A program made the position numbers and the translations under genes. A DNA stretch of 64,000 nt from Leptobrachium leishanense (Eukaryota > Chordata > Amphibia > Anura > Megophryidae): positions 73,344,400-73,408,399 of the forward strand of contig CM019064.1 in NCBI GenBank assembly GCA_009667805.1, given 5' to 3'. Below are positions 1-9,780 of this stretch, piece by piece (position 1 is the first letter of the stretch; the number at the start of each line of letters is the position of its first letter). Under the pieces are notes generated by a model. That model made no database searches, was not told where the DNA came from, and worked only from the letters and a program-made list of their open reading frames with translations.

Positions 1-944
1 CAAATACATTAGCAGGCTACCAGGGTGGGAATCAGGATTTGGTTCTTTTTATGCGGCGTCGCCGTGGGACCTGACACTTAGACTTATTGATAGCATAAAA
101 CAAGCTATCAGAAGAAGTTCTGGACTGCCCATTGTCAGTCATCCACAGGCAGTGCAGAAGTGTGGTGGTAGGGAGGATCTCTGATAAGTGTATGATAGGA
201 GGAACTTGCCCTTTGCAACATATCCTGGGAGAGACAATGGTTAGAGAAAATACAATGAAATGTTGACAGGAATTGTTACATTACTTTTTTTTTTTTTTAC
301 AAAGGATTGCTGTTGTCAACACTATTTTCATATAATTACAATGTAACTATCAGTCTCACATTCAAATGAAAAAGCTCTGTATGGCCTAATGTTAGGTGTT
401 TGAGCAAAGGAGCTCTTTAGTTTGAGTTCCCAGAATTCTACTGTTTCGGAGACGACAAAAGATGAATCACGAGATTTCATCTCCTTTCGACCAGCTGATT
501 CAATTTTTATATAAACTGGCCTATAGTAGACTATTAATATTATTTGAAATTATCATATTGACTTACAGTATACCACATATCTCCTTGCTTAAATATAAAA
601 TTTTACACAATAAAAGGGAAGTTATCACAGAGGATAAAGCAACCCTGCCACTTCCTCTAAAAGAGCTCAACTGATGCGAAGTCCAGAGCAGAAATTTAAT
701 ATTGTATTTTATAAAGCCCATTTCCTAAGAAGTTTCAATAAAAATCCTGGTGACTCCTTGCATAAAACATCATCTGTATGGACTACACGTGATTGTACAT
801 TTGATTGTTTCACCTGTTCAGGCATTCTTTAGGAAAATGTTTCCTGCTATAGTCAGTGGTCTAGTACAAAAAGAATAAGGGCCCTTAATGCTAACGTTTG
901 CGCTTACATACTTGAGCAGTAGCACTAGGTTAAAATAGGTTATA
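1..944. other. No gene or repeat recognised
   Basis: AT-rich sequence with a short poly-T run near 285-299. The small open frame at 462-674 has no recognisable motif and is not supported as a gene. Confidence 0.4.
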
Positions 945-1122
945 GTGGGACACACATGGCGTAGCGTGGGGGGGCTGGGGGGGCCGTGGACCCGGGCGCA
1001 GTTTTCTTAGGGGCGCATAATTTCAAAAGAAATTTGCGCCCCTAAAGGTTCAGGCCCAGACTGACCCACCAGGTCCCCAGCCCCACCCAAGGGCCCGCGG
1101 GTTGAGGGGGCCCAGATGCCAT

Positions 1123-1343
1123 GCAGCGGGAGTGCCTGCCCGGTCCTGAACAGTGTGAGTCCGTGTTGAAGGGGAGGTGGCTGCGTGCAGGTGCAGGTCA
1201 CGTGGTCCGGCTAATCAGGTGGTACTGAGTCTCTGTACCACCTGACTGGCCTGACCACGTGACCTGCGCACGCACGCACGCAGCCGCCTCCCCTTCAACA
1301 CGGACTCTCACTCTGTTCAGGACCGGGCAGGCACTCCCGCTGC
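1123..1343. repeat. Inverted repeat, about 100-bp arms
   Basis: The segment starting GCAGCGGGAGTGCCTGCCCG at 1123 returns as its reverse complement ending at 1343. The centre is near 1230, where CAGGTGGTAC faces GTACCACCTG. The arms are imperfect; for example a CG-rich run (gcgcacgcacgcacg) is expanded on the right. Transcribed, it would form a long hairpin. It lies wholly inside the hAT element. Confidence 0.8.
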
Positions 1344-1375
1344 ACAGCATCTGTGCCCCAAACCCCTGCTGGATC

Positions 1376-1978
1376 CGGAGCTGGGGCAATATCCATGTGT
1401 GAGCTGGGGCAATATCCAGATGAGAGATGGGGCAATATCCAGGTGAGAACTGGGGCAATATCCAGGTGAGAGCTGGGTCAATATCCATGTGTGAGCTGGG
1501 GCAGTATCCATGTGTGAGCTGGGGCAGTATCCATGTGAGAGCTGGGGCAGTATCCATGTGAGAGCTGGGGCAGTATCCATGTGAGAGCTGGGGCAATATC
1601 CATGTGTGAGCTGGGGCAATATCCATGTGAGAACTGGGGCAATATCCATGTGTGAGCTGGGGCAATATCCATGTGTGAGCTGGGGCAATATCCATGTGAG
1701 AGCTGGGGCAATATCCATGTGTGAGCTGGGGCAATATCCATGTGCTGGGGCAGTATCCATGTGTGAGCTGGGGCAGTATCCATGTGTGAGCTAGGGCAGT
1801 ATCCAGGTGAGAGCTGGCTGGGGCAATATCCATGTGAGAGCTGGCTGGGGCAATATCCATGTGAGAGCTGGGGCAATATCCATGTGTGAGCTGGGGCAGT
1901 ATCCATGTGTTAGCTGGGGCAGTATCCATGTGAGAGCTGGCTGGGGCAATATCCATGTGAGAGCTGGCTGGGGCAATA
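1376..1978. repeat. Minisatellite, about 22-23-bp unit, roughly 26 copies
   Basis: The unit is close to GAGCTGGGGCAATATCCATG plus TGT or AGA. Variants alternate CAATATCC with CAGTATCC, and CATG with CAGG. Some units carry an extra GGCTG. The higher-order mixing of variants suggests repeated slippage or unequal exchange. Overlapping open frames of 62-288 codons on both strands arise from the unit alone. Confidence 0.9.
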
Positions 1979-2187
1979 TTGATAACGTGTCCACAGGTTG
2001 GGGGGTGCACAATTCGTGGCTGGCCCAGGCGCTGACAACCCACGCTACGCCACTGGTGGGACACCCAGATCAGATCCCGAGCACTAACAGGTTAAAAAAT
2101 CCATTAGTGCATTGGTAAAAGCGCTTTCTTGTGTGAGCTTACTGTACTTTGCGATCCCTGTACTCAACATGGGGAGCGCAAAGAGTA

Positions 2188-2322
2188 ATTAGGTAATTAA
2201 CGTTAGGATCACAAAGTCCTAATGCTAATTACTCACCACCGGGACTAACTGAAATGTTAACCACAGCTCCAAGCTGGTGATAACTGATTCCGCTTTTGCA
2301 GAATCAGTTAGCACCAGCTGGA
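2188..2322. repeat. Two short inverted repeats
   Basis: One imperfect palindrome lies at about 2188-2235 (TAATTAG facing CTAATTA). A second has arms at 2268-2290 and 2301-2322, with GGTGATAACTGATTC facing GAATCAGTTAGCACC. Both lie immediately downstream of the hAT element and probably belong to an unrecognised non-autonomous element. Confidence 0.6.
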
Positions 2323-2514
2323 ACCCCCCCTAAAATCAAATGCTTACCTCTCATCCTGTGGCGTTAACGGTGTCCCAATCCGCCACTTATGCCCGCCGGG
2401 AGAAGGCTGAGACTGGGGGCAAATAGTCCCCGTTCTCCTGCCGCGATCACTTCGCGGATCTGCACTATCACGCAAGAGCGAGATCGTACAGATCACATGA
2501 CCTGGAAGCACAAC

Positions 2515-2735
2515 CCTCCATGGAGTCCTATGGACTCCAGCAGAGGATACTCATGGTGGCACGTTAGCACTGCCAGGAGAATCCTGGAGGGTAATGTTCG
2601 TTACAGGGTATCTGGTGAATTCAGCACCTGCCTCGTAATCTGTTTTGTAAATCGGAGATGCTAAGGGGAAATTTTGCGAAAGCAAGGTCTTCCCCCCGTT
2701 TTAGCTCAAGGCACATGATAGTGTCCTAAGTGTGG
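2515..2735 (+). repeat. Dispersed repeat, copy 1
   Basis: This stretch matches 15798-16013 in the same orientation. Shared landmarks in order are the ATGGACTCCA region, GCGTTAGCACTGCC-like sequence, an AGCACCTG block, GCTAAGGGGA, a TTCCCC segment and GCACATGATAG-like sequence. The two copies are clearly diverged. The family is not identified. The 91-codon frame at 2389-2664 overlaps it and is not a gene. Confidence 0.6.
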
Positions 2736-2745
2736 GAACTGTCCA

Positions 2746-3455
2746 AGGTTTCTGCTCCTCAATTAACCATTGACATGTTGCACTTAACCCACCACTCCAA
2801 ATGCTAATTTCATATCAATGTGGAAACACAAAGATAGTTTGGGTTTTAGGGAATCCTTATTACGATTGTAATAAATGGCTTACTTTTCTGGTGACTTAAT
2901 AAGGAAACATAGACTGAAACCTAATAAAAGCTTCTGCAATCCCTCTGAGAAAGTAATGGAGGAACTGTGTTTCCTTGCGTTCCTGCTCAACTTGACCTGG
3001 TTCTTCTTTTCACTAGGGACGAGGTTTATGGTAGCCATAAAAGATGCTGTATGGAGGGATTAATCACCTCTCAGGTATCCAAGGTAATAGCAAAGTTTGA
3101 AATACATGACTGCATCTTAGAAAACTTGCATTGCAAAAAGATGCTGAATTACCAATGGAAAAACAGTTGTTAATTTCAAATTTACTCCAATCCCTCTACA
3201 CAGGCAATTTAGTAGCTACGTGCAGCTGGGAGTGGAAGTTTTAATCCTCCTTGAAGATAATGTCTTAATTTGGAGTTTTGCAAAAATTAATAAATAATGA
3301 CCTTTTATTATATTATACATTTAGATGACTAAATTGCAAGGAAAAATGCTTGTACAACTAAACAACCACTGATAGAGGTAACACAGTGACTGCTATTGCC
3401 TTGTATTAACATAAATAGGATATTTACTAATATTCCAGATTTATTAACATAAATA
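2746..3455. other. No feature recognised
   Basis: AT-rich, apparently single-copy sequence. Short frames at 2875-3063 and 2967-3173 overlap each other and show no motif. Confidence 0.4.
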
Positions 3456-3458
3456 TGA

Positions 3459-3850
3459 TATTGATTATAGTGTCTATACCGAGGACATTACACAGGAGGA
3501 AAGAAAGGAAATTCTGACTAAAGCATAGGAAGGGTTATTTTTCGGTGAAAATAATAAAGCTGTGGAATTCTCTGCCTGTTGAGGTGGTTGGGTCAGAGCC
3601 TGTACAGACTTTAAAAAATCGACTGAATGACTTCCTGAAAAAAACATAATATTAAGGGCCATAATATTTAAATCTGACGCCATTCTGGGGTCAAGAAGGA
3701 TTTTTTCCCCAGTATATTGCATATTGGCGAGCGCTTCAGTCTGGGTTTTTGGCCTTCTTTTGGATCAACAGCAGTAGGTGATGAGTGAAAGGCTGAACCT
3801 GATGGGCACATGTCTTTTTTTCAGCCTATGTATCTATGTAACTATGTAAA
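3459..3850 (+). mobile_element. 3' fragment of a CR1-superfamily LINE
   Basis: Read with frame corrections, the segment around 3560-3640 encodes WNSLPVEVV followed by a short helix-rich tail. This is the typical C-terminal end of CR1/L2/Rex1-type reverse transcriptases and closely matches the same motif in the LINE at 42137-42869. The segment ends in short TATCTATGTAACTATG-type tandem repeats at 3827-3850, as 3' tails of this superfamily do. It has stop codons and is 5'-truncated. The exact 5' limit is uncertain. The first roughly 48 bp are repeated at 4470. Confidence 0.65.
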
Positions 3851-4198
3851 TAAGTGTTTACTACACTGGCATCTGAACTACAGTGTATGTTGCTTGCATA
3901 GATATTATTTCCAAAACTTAAAATGCCTTTTGTTTTAAAAATAATACTTTTTCGAACACCGTTAAACTGTTAAGAAGACAAAAGGGAAAGGAGAAATACT
4001 GTCTATTGAATTAAAAATAATTATACAGCTTTTACAACTTTAGATCTATTTCATATTAATAAGTATAAAACTGTATATATTCAAGTATAAGCCAATACAT
4101 TTTGGATGAAACAGTCTGGAGTTTATACATAAACCGGATTCTGGATTTTCATTTTAATGTCCGTCACCTTCTAACCACAGGAAGTAAAACTACCAGTT
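3851..4198. other. No feature recognised
   Basis: AT-rich sequence between a LINE tail and a small MITE, with no recognisable coding or repeat structure. Confidence 0.4.
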
Positions 4199-4201
4199 TA
4201 T

Positions 4202-4323
4202 GGGCCATATTACATAGTTGGTGCTAACTTAACCAGAGCTGTTCCCAGAGCCATTATAGCCCAAGGAGGTTTTCCGTTTACAACTGCTCTGGTTAAGTTA
4301 GCACCAACATTGTACTACTGCCC
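4202..4323. mobile_element. Palindromic Harbinger-type MITE (GGGCCATATTACA family), 122 bp
   Basis: The left end GGGCCATATTACATAGTTGG is mirrored on the right, where TTAGCACCAAC leads to a degenerate TGCCC. The 3-bp flanks are TAT at 4199-4201 and TAT at 4324-4326. The inverted core GTGCTAACTTAACCAGAGC facing GCTCTGGTTAAGTTAGCAC makes the element nearly all hairpin. Other copies are at 16074-16656, 19108-21004 and 62693-62822. The PIF/Harbinger assignment rests on the 3-bp duplications, which are TTA or ATA in other copies. Confidence 0.75.
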
Positions 4324-4425
4324 TATGACTTTTCCCATCTGTCACTACATGTGTGCTTCCGGAGACAAGCAAGCAGGTTATTGAGTATATTTTCAACTTT
4401 TTATGATTTATTATTACCATTATAA

Positions 4426-4566
4426 ATAATAAAAATACTGTGCATTAATCAGAAAGGTGAAGGTGTGGATGATATTGATTATAGTGTCTACACTGAGGAC
4501 ATTACACAGGAGGAAGAATGTGAATCTCTTTCTGACGAATCAGATGACAAGACACAGATTTTTTAA
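4426..4566 (+). CDS. Possible acidic terminal exon, weak
   Basis: An open frame runs from about 4426 to a TAA at 4564-4566, and an AATAAA lies at 4565-4570. After an AG at 4451-4452 it reads through an acidic stretch containing DDIDYSVYTED and ends SDESDDKTQIF. The composition looks protein-like, and the end could be the last coding exon of a host gene. Against this, 4470-4517 is nearly identical to 3459-3505, which overlaps a LINE fragment, and no other exon was recognised. I do not recognise the protein. Confidence 0.2.
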   Translation: MIKILCINQKGEGVDDIDYSVYTEDITQEEECESLSDESDDKTQIF

Positions 4567-4810
4567 TAAATTTTCCATTTTTATACCTTGTTTATGTTTT
4601 TTTACTGAAAAATTTGTTGCAATCAAGGTTTTGTTTAACTATGGGTGCCATAGCTTGACCAGTCTTTCTCTATAATTTTCTAAGCATCGGCTTATACACC
4701 GATAGGCTTATATGTAAGGACATATGGTAATTTGATTTGCTGGGATGCCCAGGTGATACAGGTTCCTATTTCAAGTGAGCCTTGCACTTACAATTCAGCT
4801 GCTATTTTAA

Positions 4811-5123
4811 CCCTTTCCCGCCGCACAGTGAACCATGCCCTCTCTGCAGCGGGTGGGCTTAGAAGACGCGGGGTGTACAAGTACGCTCCGTTGACTTCTA
4901 TGGACCGCCTTGGCCTCTCCCTGCAGCTGGCACGTGCCGTTGGCTGCTGCGAGACCGCCTGAACTCAGGCCGCCCCACTGCAGCCAATGATGTGTATCGC
5001 ATGTCAGCTGCGTGGGCATATCGAAGGAGAGGTCTGCCGCAGCACCTGGCGGTGGGGCTTACTAGCACGCCCCGCTGGCATTAACCCACTCCTGCTGGGC
5101 GCCACGCATCTGGCTTTAAAGGG
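4811..5123. mobile_element. TTAA-flanked (piggyBac-like) MITE, 313 bp
   Basis: TTAA at 4807-4810 and at 5124-5127 brackets a GC-rich insert beginning CCCTTTCC and ending AAAGGG. Target TTAA with CCC-starting inverted ends is the piggyBac pattern. The interior shares a GTGTACAAGTAC block and a generally similar GC-rich character with the element at 40114-40389. It has no coding capacity. Confidence 0.65.
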
Positions 5124-5127
5124 TTAA

Positions 5128-5613
5128 ATCTAGTGCTACCTGTTATGTCAACTTGCTCGATATCTTACTTTGTAGAGGATTCACTCAAGTCAAGTTAGTC
5201 AGTTACTTCAGGGCTCCAATATAGTATTATTAACCTTTTCAACCCCCCACCTCATTTTTATGCTATGGCATTCCGGATAAGGGGTGCTCAGCCTGTAAAA
5301 CAATGCAAACATTGCAGATTATACAACAAATCTACCAAGGAATACCATCTAGGAAGAATTTGTATGCAAGGCCTTCTCTTTGGCATTTTCTGGTGGGACA
5401 AGGGTCAACATGCAGGAAACATAATTTGCAATGCAGTTTTCTGACACTGGATAATATTTTCTCTGTTTCCAGGACTCAAACCATTTATTAGAATCATAAA
5501 TGTAGTATGCAAAAGTCTTTTAAATAGGTATATAATCATTGATACCCAAAGCAAGCTTTCCTTAAAGATCAGCAGGAGAGTTGTCCAGCAGCATCATTTA
5601 TTTCAGTGGACTA
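5128..5613. other. No feature recognised
   Basis: Sequence between two MITEs. No repeat or coding structure is evident, and the short frame at 5303-5491 has no motif. Confidence 0.35.
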
Positions 5614-5621
5614 TTAGGACT

Positions 5622-6208
5622 TAGGGATGTGCGTTTCGGGTTTCGGAATTTTGGAATTTTCACGAAATTTCCCGATTCGTGCATTCGGATTCAGCCGATT
5701 TTACGAAATTTTCAGATCCGAATTTTCCAAAAACGAAAACTTTACGAAACGAAACGACCATTTGTTCGGGATTTTTGAATGGACTAGAAAATGTGTAAAA
5801 TCGAAAATCATTTTCGTTCCATTCGTAATTTCGGCTCCATTCCTGATTTTGGTTCCATTTCAGTAATTTCGGACAACATATTTTTTGGTTATATCGCTGA
5901 TTCTGTAATTTTGTATCATTCCCATCTCAATGTATCCTTCTTGTAAAACATGAGAAATCTCAATGGCAGAATTATCGTATCGACAGAATTATCGTATCGA
6001 CAGAAATATCGGACCCGAAAAACCATTAGTTTACGTCAAAACGAATAGACACTTTGAAACGAGGAGAACAGACGTTCCGAAAAACACGAAAATTTCCGAA
6101 ATTACGAAAAAAGTCGATACGAAAAAGAAACGAAAACAGAAATCGGCCGAAACGAAAAATTATAAAATACGAACGAACCGAAAAAAAAAATCGGTGCACA
6201 AGTCTATA
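5622..6208. mobile_element. hAT-type MITE rich in CGAAA/TTTCG words
   Basis: The left end TAGGGATGTGC is mirrored by GTGCACAAGTCTA on the right. Flanks TTAGGACT (5614-5621) and ATAGGACT (6209-6216) differ at one position of eight. The interior is built almost entirely of degenerate CGAAAT, TTCGG and ACGAAA words running in both directions, which gives spurious open frames at 5581-5866 and 5963-6220. The TAG-GTGTGC terminus resembles that of the element at 13049-14573. Confidence 0.65.
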
Positions 6209-6269
6209 ATAGGACTATGATATCATACCTACAGTATGTTTTATTGCAACATAATACCTACTGTAAAAA

Positions 6270-6362
6270 TTCAATGTTCTTGAACCCAGGACATACTTGA
6301 AAACGAGGAAAATCTCAATGTATCCTTCCTGGTAAAATACTTTATAAATAAATAAATTAAAT
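6270..6362 (+). repeat. Dispersed repeat tail (GAACCCAGGACATACTTGAA family)
   Basis: The block running from TTCAATGTT through GAACCCAGGACATACTTGAA and CTCAATGTATCC to an ATAAATAAAT tail recurs at 23515-23605 and 55815-55905, and in reverse orientation at 39905-39985 and 32635-32695. It looks like the 3' end of a retroposed family with an A/T tail. The superfamily is not assigned. Confidence 0.6.
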
Positions 6363-6561
6363 AATATTGACCTTACCTCAATAGTTTAGGTAGGTTTGCT
6401 AATAAACACTGTTCTTGTGTAGTCTCTGGGTGCCGAGGGTCTCTAACTTTACAAATTAAAAATAAATAAAGAATTTGTGGTTCAGTTTTACTTTAACTTA
6501 CAAAAAGTTTTTAACTTGGATACTGCGTGTCCAGAAATAGTTGTTATTAAAAAAAAAAATA

Positions 6562-7220
6562 GGCCCCTATTACACACTTTACGCACAATTTTTTTTGCGC
6601 ACGGAAAAAAACATTAGCGTGCAAATTAACACGGTATTACGATCCGAGCGCATTTTTTTAGCCTTCAACTTTTTCGAGCGCAAATCCGACGCACAAAGCC
6701 AGGCGCAAATGACTGTTGCGTGCAGGAATCGGTGGGCAATCAGAATTAAGAACCACCATTTGCTAGGTTTCGGTTGTTGTGCCTGCCAAAGTCAATCTGC
6801 GTATATGTGCTGCAACAATTGTTTGGGTATGTGTAGAATGTGTAACTGTACTGTGCTGTATTTTTTTTTGTGCAGGTGCATTTCGTTTCGGCCAGATCGT
6901 TCAGATTGTAAGTTAACACCAGGTTTTCAAAGACGTTAAAATGATGCGCGCAAACGTTGTGCGTTATATTTTGCGCTAAGATTGTAATACCATGCGCGCA
7001 TACGCATACTAACGCATTGGCGCTCACAATGTTAAGTATAGCATGCACGCAGGAACTTACGCTCGCACTGGGTTCGCGCAGGGTCACTCGCGTTGGACGT
7101 TAACGCGCATCGTTTGCGCGAACGTCGTAATACGACGTTATGCGCTAATGGTTTTTTCCTCGCGCAAATGCGCATTTGCGTGCATGCAAATGCGCTGCGA
7201 AAGGAATGTAATAGGGGGCC
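6562..7220. mobile_element. Harbinger-type non-autonomous element, 659 bp
   Basis: The ends GGCCCCTATTACA and TGTAATAGGGGGCC are inverted, and the flanks are ATA at 6559-6561 and ATA at 7221-7223. The interior is dense in GCGCAAA and TTGCGC words. The element at 50910-51643 is the same family in the opposite orientation; both share the TTGTTTGGGTATGTGTAGAA block. The termini resemble the short GGGCCATATTACA MITEs. Frames at 6541-7322 on both strands are not genes. Confidence 0.75.
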
Positions 7221-7223
7221 ATA

Positions 7224-8181
7224 GTTTTTTATATTAAAGTTGGAAAGTTTACATGTGTAACTCATTGACACAGAAGACAAGGCTACAAGTAGATATATAT
7301 TCATCTCCAATGGAACAGTCAATAAACTAAGCTACCTTTTTTGTAATAATAATATGTGATGACAAATATTCCTTTTCTTCAATAATCAACTTATTTTTTC
7401 CATATGAAGAATGATAGCTGTCCAATCTATACCTCGATAAATCTTAAGATTATAGGACTTTTCTTGTTTAGTAGGTACACAGTATCTCAACAGCAGTACG
7501 ACCTTTCAAGACTCGGCACCCAACTCAATGGACAGCAATCAGATCTCCATTCTGCTTCAATCCAGTTGGAGCTCTTCAACACTGACATTAATTTTTTGCC
7601 AGCTCAATCTGATTGAAAATTGAAATGACAGACATAATGACACTTGACATGAAATGTCACTTTTCATTTAACCAGCTAAGTCTCATCACCAGAAGATATC
7701 CTAGGGGTAGAGAAAGATACGATGAGAGCAGCAAAGCCTTTTCAAATCCAAGATAGCGTAGTCTCCAAAGCTAAACAATTAGGAAATCTCCAAAAAAAGC
7801 CTAGCATGTCCTCATCTTTCATTACACAATTTACTTATTCTGATTATTATAGCGCACATGCATATACTGGCTGGGATGTAATAATTTGCTGTATCAATCA
7901 CTGTTTTAATAAAACAGCGTTTTAATAAAGCAATTTAAACAATCTTATGAGTATGACATATTACTTAATGAAACATGCCTATGTATATATTTTTTACAAG
8001 AATAGCATCTTTGCTCCATATTACTTTCTCATAGTAAGTGCAGTGACAATAAAAGTTACCATATGAATATTGAATACTAATGCTATGAAATTCTATATTT
8101 AATAATAATAATTTTATAATACACCTCTTGGGGCTTCAGAAATATTTTATGGTGAAATATTTACTGTTGCTAAACAATCCA
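7224..8181. other. No feature recognised
   Basis: About 950 bp of AT-rich sequence between two mobile elements. Two small plus-strand frames (7404-7616, 7722-7925) have no recognisable motif. Confidence 0.4.
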
Positions 8182-8247
8182 TTAACCCCTGCACTTCCAA
8201 TATTGAGTATATTCGATCTTCAAGAGCAACTGCTGGTGCCCCGGTTA

Positions 8248-8672
8248 GGCTAGGGTCAGACGAACGCATTTTTACATTGTCTGTGAAAAAGTGCGTTCGA
8301 ACGAATGGACGCATTTTTTCACGGAGTACGCGATAGCGGTCATACTATGCGCATTTTCGTCCGTGATTTTGTACGGATCGTCAATAAAACCCTTTTTGCA
8401 TCTGGACGTTATGTTGGCCGGACATTAGCAGCGTCTGACGTCTCCCAATCACGCACACACGCCGCTAGTGGACGCAGCGCACTCTGTACGTCCGTACTAG
8501 TGGTTTCACGTTCTCGACAAAATGCGTTCGTTTGCCGCTTGCGTTACGCAGCCGGACTTTTGTGCGACCGTACTTCGTATATTGGCCGTCATTGCCCGGC
8601 ATCTGCTGCTAGCACGGCCGTGATTAAGTGCGCCTGCACGCGCGTTCGCACTGCCTCAGTCTGACCCTAGCC
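8248..8672. mobile_element. CpG-rich Harbinger-type MITE, subfamily A
   Basis: The left end GGCTAGGGTCAGACGAACGC faces GTCTGACCCTAGCC. TTA duplications lie at 8245-8247 and 8673-8675. It inserts into the TTAA-2 element. The interior is rich in CGTCCG and CGGACGT words. The 119-codon frame at 8305-8664 is confined to the MITE and has no known domain. The copy at 21087-21474 is closest. Confidence 0.8.
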
Positions 8673-8777
8673 TTAGAGTATACTTGATTCATTCTAATTT
8701 TGGAGCAATGCAAAGGAAATTTGTTTGCAAAAAATATTCGTTTTCAAATGGGCTCCAGCATGTGCCCCAACGTTTGA

Positions 8778-9226
8778 GGCTGGGGTCAGACGAGCGTGAT
8801 TTCTACGGACTGTACGTCCGTGCAGTACGGACATCGTCAGTACGGATGACGCAGTAGTGGTCACACAGTCCGTTTTTTCACTGAAGTTATTTTTTGACGG
8901 ATGTAGGAGGGGAAAATAAATTACAATGAAAAAACATTCTGTCCGTCAAAAATGCTGGACGTATAAATGCAGTCCATTTGACCACGCTCCATCACTCACA
9001 CACAAAGCTATGCAGACGTTGTGGACGTGGCGCACTCCGCACGTCCGTTCTAGCAGTATTACGTTCTTGCCTAACCTGCGTCCGTTTGCCGCGGCCGTTG
9101 TGCGTCCGCAGTTCAGTGCGGACGTACTTCATGTGTCAGGCTCCAATGGACTTACTTTCATGCTATCACGGACGTACTTTTAGGCGCAATCACGGACGTG
9201 AACACTACGCTCGTCTGACCCCAGCC
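8778..9226. mobile_element. CpG-rich Harbinger-type MITE, subfamily B
   Basis: The ends GGCTGGGGTCAGACGAGCGT and ACGCTCGTCTGACCCCAGCC are perfectly inverted. Flanks are TGA (8775-8777) and TTA (9227-9229), a 3-bp duplication with one change. It is the second MITE in the same TTAA-2 element. Its closest relatives are at 16176-16625 and 54155-54604. It carries repeated ACGTCCGT and ACGGACGT words. Confidence 0.8.
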
Positions 9227-9582
9227 TTAGCACCTCAGAAACGACAGCAAAGGTGCTGTACCAGTTTGAACAGCTGTGACTGTTGTGCTGAAAAATGCTT
9301 CAGTATGGGGTGCCAGCATCAGTAGGGCTTTTTGGTGATGCCTGTCTGTGAAATAGGGCTACTACAGTAAAAAAAAAATCCGGTAAATTTAGCCAGGGTT
9401 TATGTTTTGTTCACTGTATAATGAAAAGTAATTAAAAAAACAAAAAAAAAGATTTCTAATAGTGATTTTATGGAAAATCACTTGATAATGACGGGTTTAA
9501 GGTTAAGCAAATAAGCAAATGTTCTGGGATTTTACTTTTCACAGAGACCAACATTTTTTTTTCTTTAATTATTTTATATATA

Positions 9583-9780
9583 CAGTGGCAAGAAAAAGTA
9601 TGTGAACCCTTTGGGATTACGTGGAGTTTTGCATGAATTGGTCATAAAATGTGCTCTGATCTTCATCTACGTCACAACAATTTGAAAAATGCAGTCTGCT
9701 TAAAATAATACAACACAAACAGTATATGTTTTCATGTGTTTATTGAACAGAACATGTAAACATTCACAGTGCAGGGTGGA
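9583..9780 (+). mobile_element. Left-end fragment of a Tc1-like element
   Basis: The sequence from CAGTGGCAAGAAAAAGTATG to GCAGGGTGGA matches 29747-29940 of the Tc1 element at 29.7-31.2 kb nearly base for base, including the preceding TA. The rest of that element is missing. The fragment stops about 30 bp before the hAT element starting at 9810, so the hAT event or a deletion removed the remainder. Confidence 0.85.

Larger units (their letters stand above)
953..2055. mobile_element. Non-autonomous hAT element carrying a minisatellite and a long hairpin
   Basis: The ends are inverted: the left begins CACATGGCGTAGCGTGG and the right, read in reverse complement, begins CAGTGGCGTAGCGTGGG. The copy is flanked by an exact 8-bp duplication, GTGGGACA, at 945-952 and 2056-2063. 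A CAGTG-type terminus with an 8-bp duplication is the hAT signature. No transposase is present. The interior consists of a roughly 100-bp-arm inverted repeat (1123-1343) and a 22-23-bp minisatellite (about 1376-1978), so most of the element is repetitive. Long open frames on both strands here are products of the repeat unit, not genes. Confidence 0.85.
8186..9496 (+). mobile_element. TTAA element of a second family (TTAA-2), split by two MITEs
   Basis: TTAA at 8182-8185 precedes CCCCTGCACTTCC, and TTAA at 9497-9500 follows a degenerate TGACGGGT end. The pieces 8186-8247, 8676-8777 and 9227-9496 line up with the uninterrupted copy at 38947-39395 and with 23770-24202. Shared landmarks are CAATATTGAG, GGGCTCCAG, a GTGCTAAAAC-like block, and the GAAAATCACTTG right end. 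Two Harbinger-type MITEs are inserted at 8248-8672 and 8778-9226. Confidence 0.65.

Noticed and set aside
1376..1978. Regularly spaced repeats that could be mistaken for a CRISPR array
   Set aside because: Units are directly contiguous with no unique spacers, and the context is a vertebrate hAT element.
1198..2064. 288-codon minus-strand open frame and several overlapping frames
   Set aside because: They are translations of the 22-23-bp minisatellite; the same peptide units recur in all phases and no domain is present.
6541..7322. Overlapping frames on both strands suggesting a cysteine-rich protein
   Set aside because: They fall within a Harbinger-type element with inverted ends and 3-bp duplications; the frames are not conserved in the sister copy at 50910.
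8305..8664. 119-codon plus-strand frame, and similar ones at 16241-16600 and 54189-54691
   Set aside because: All are confined to copies of one CpG-rich MITE, occur on both strands in different copies, and have no known domain.
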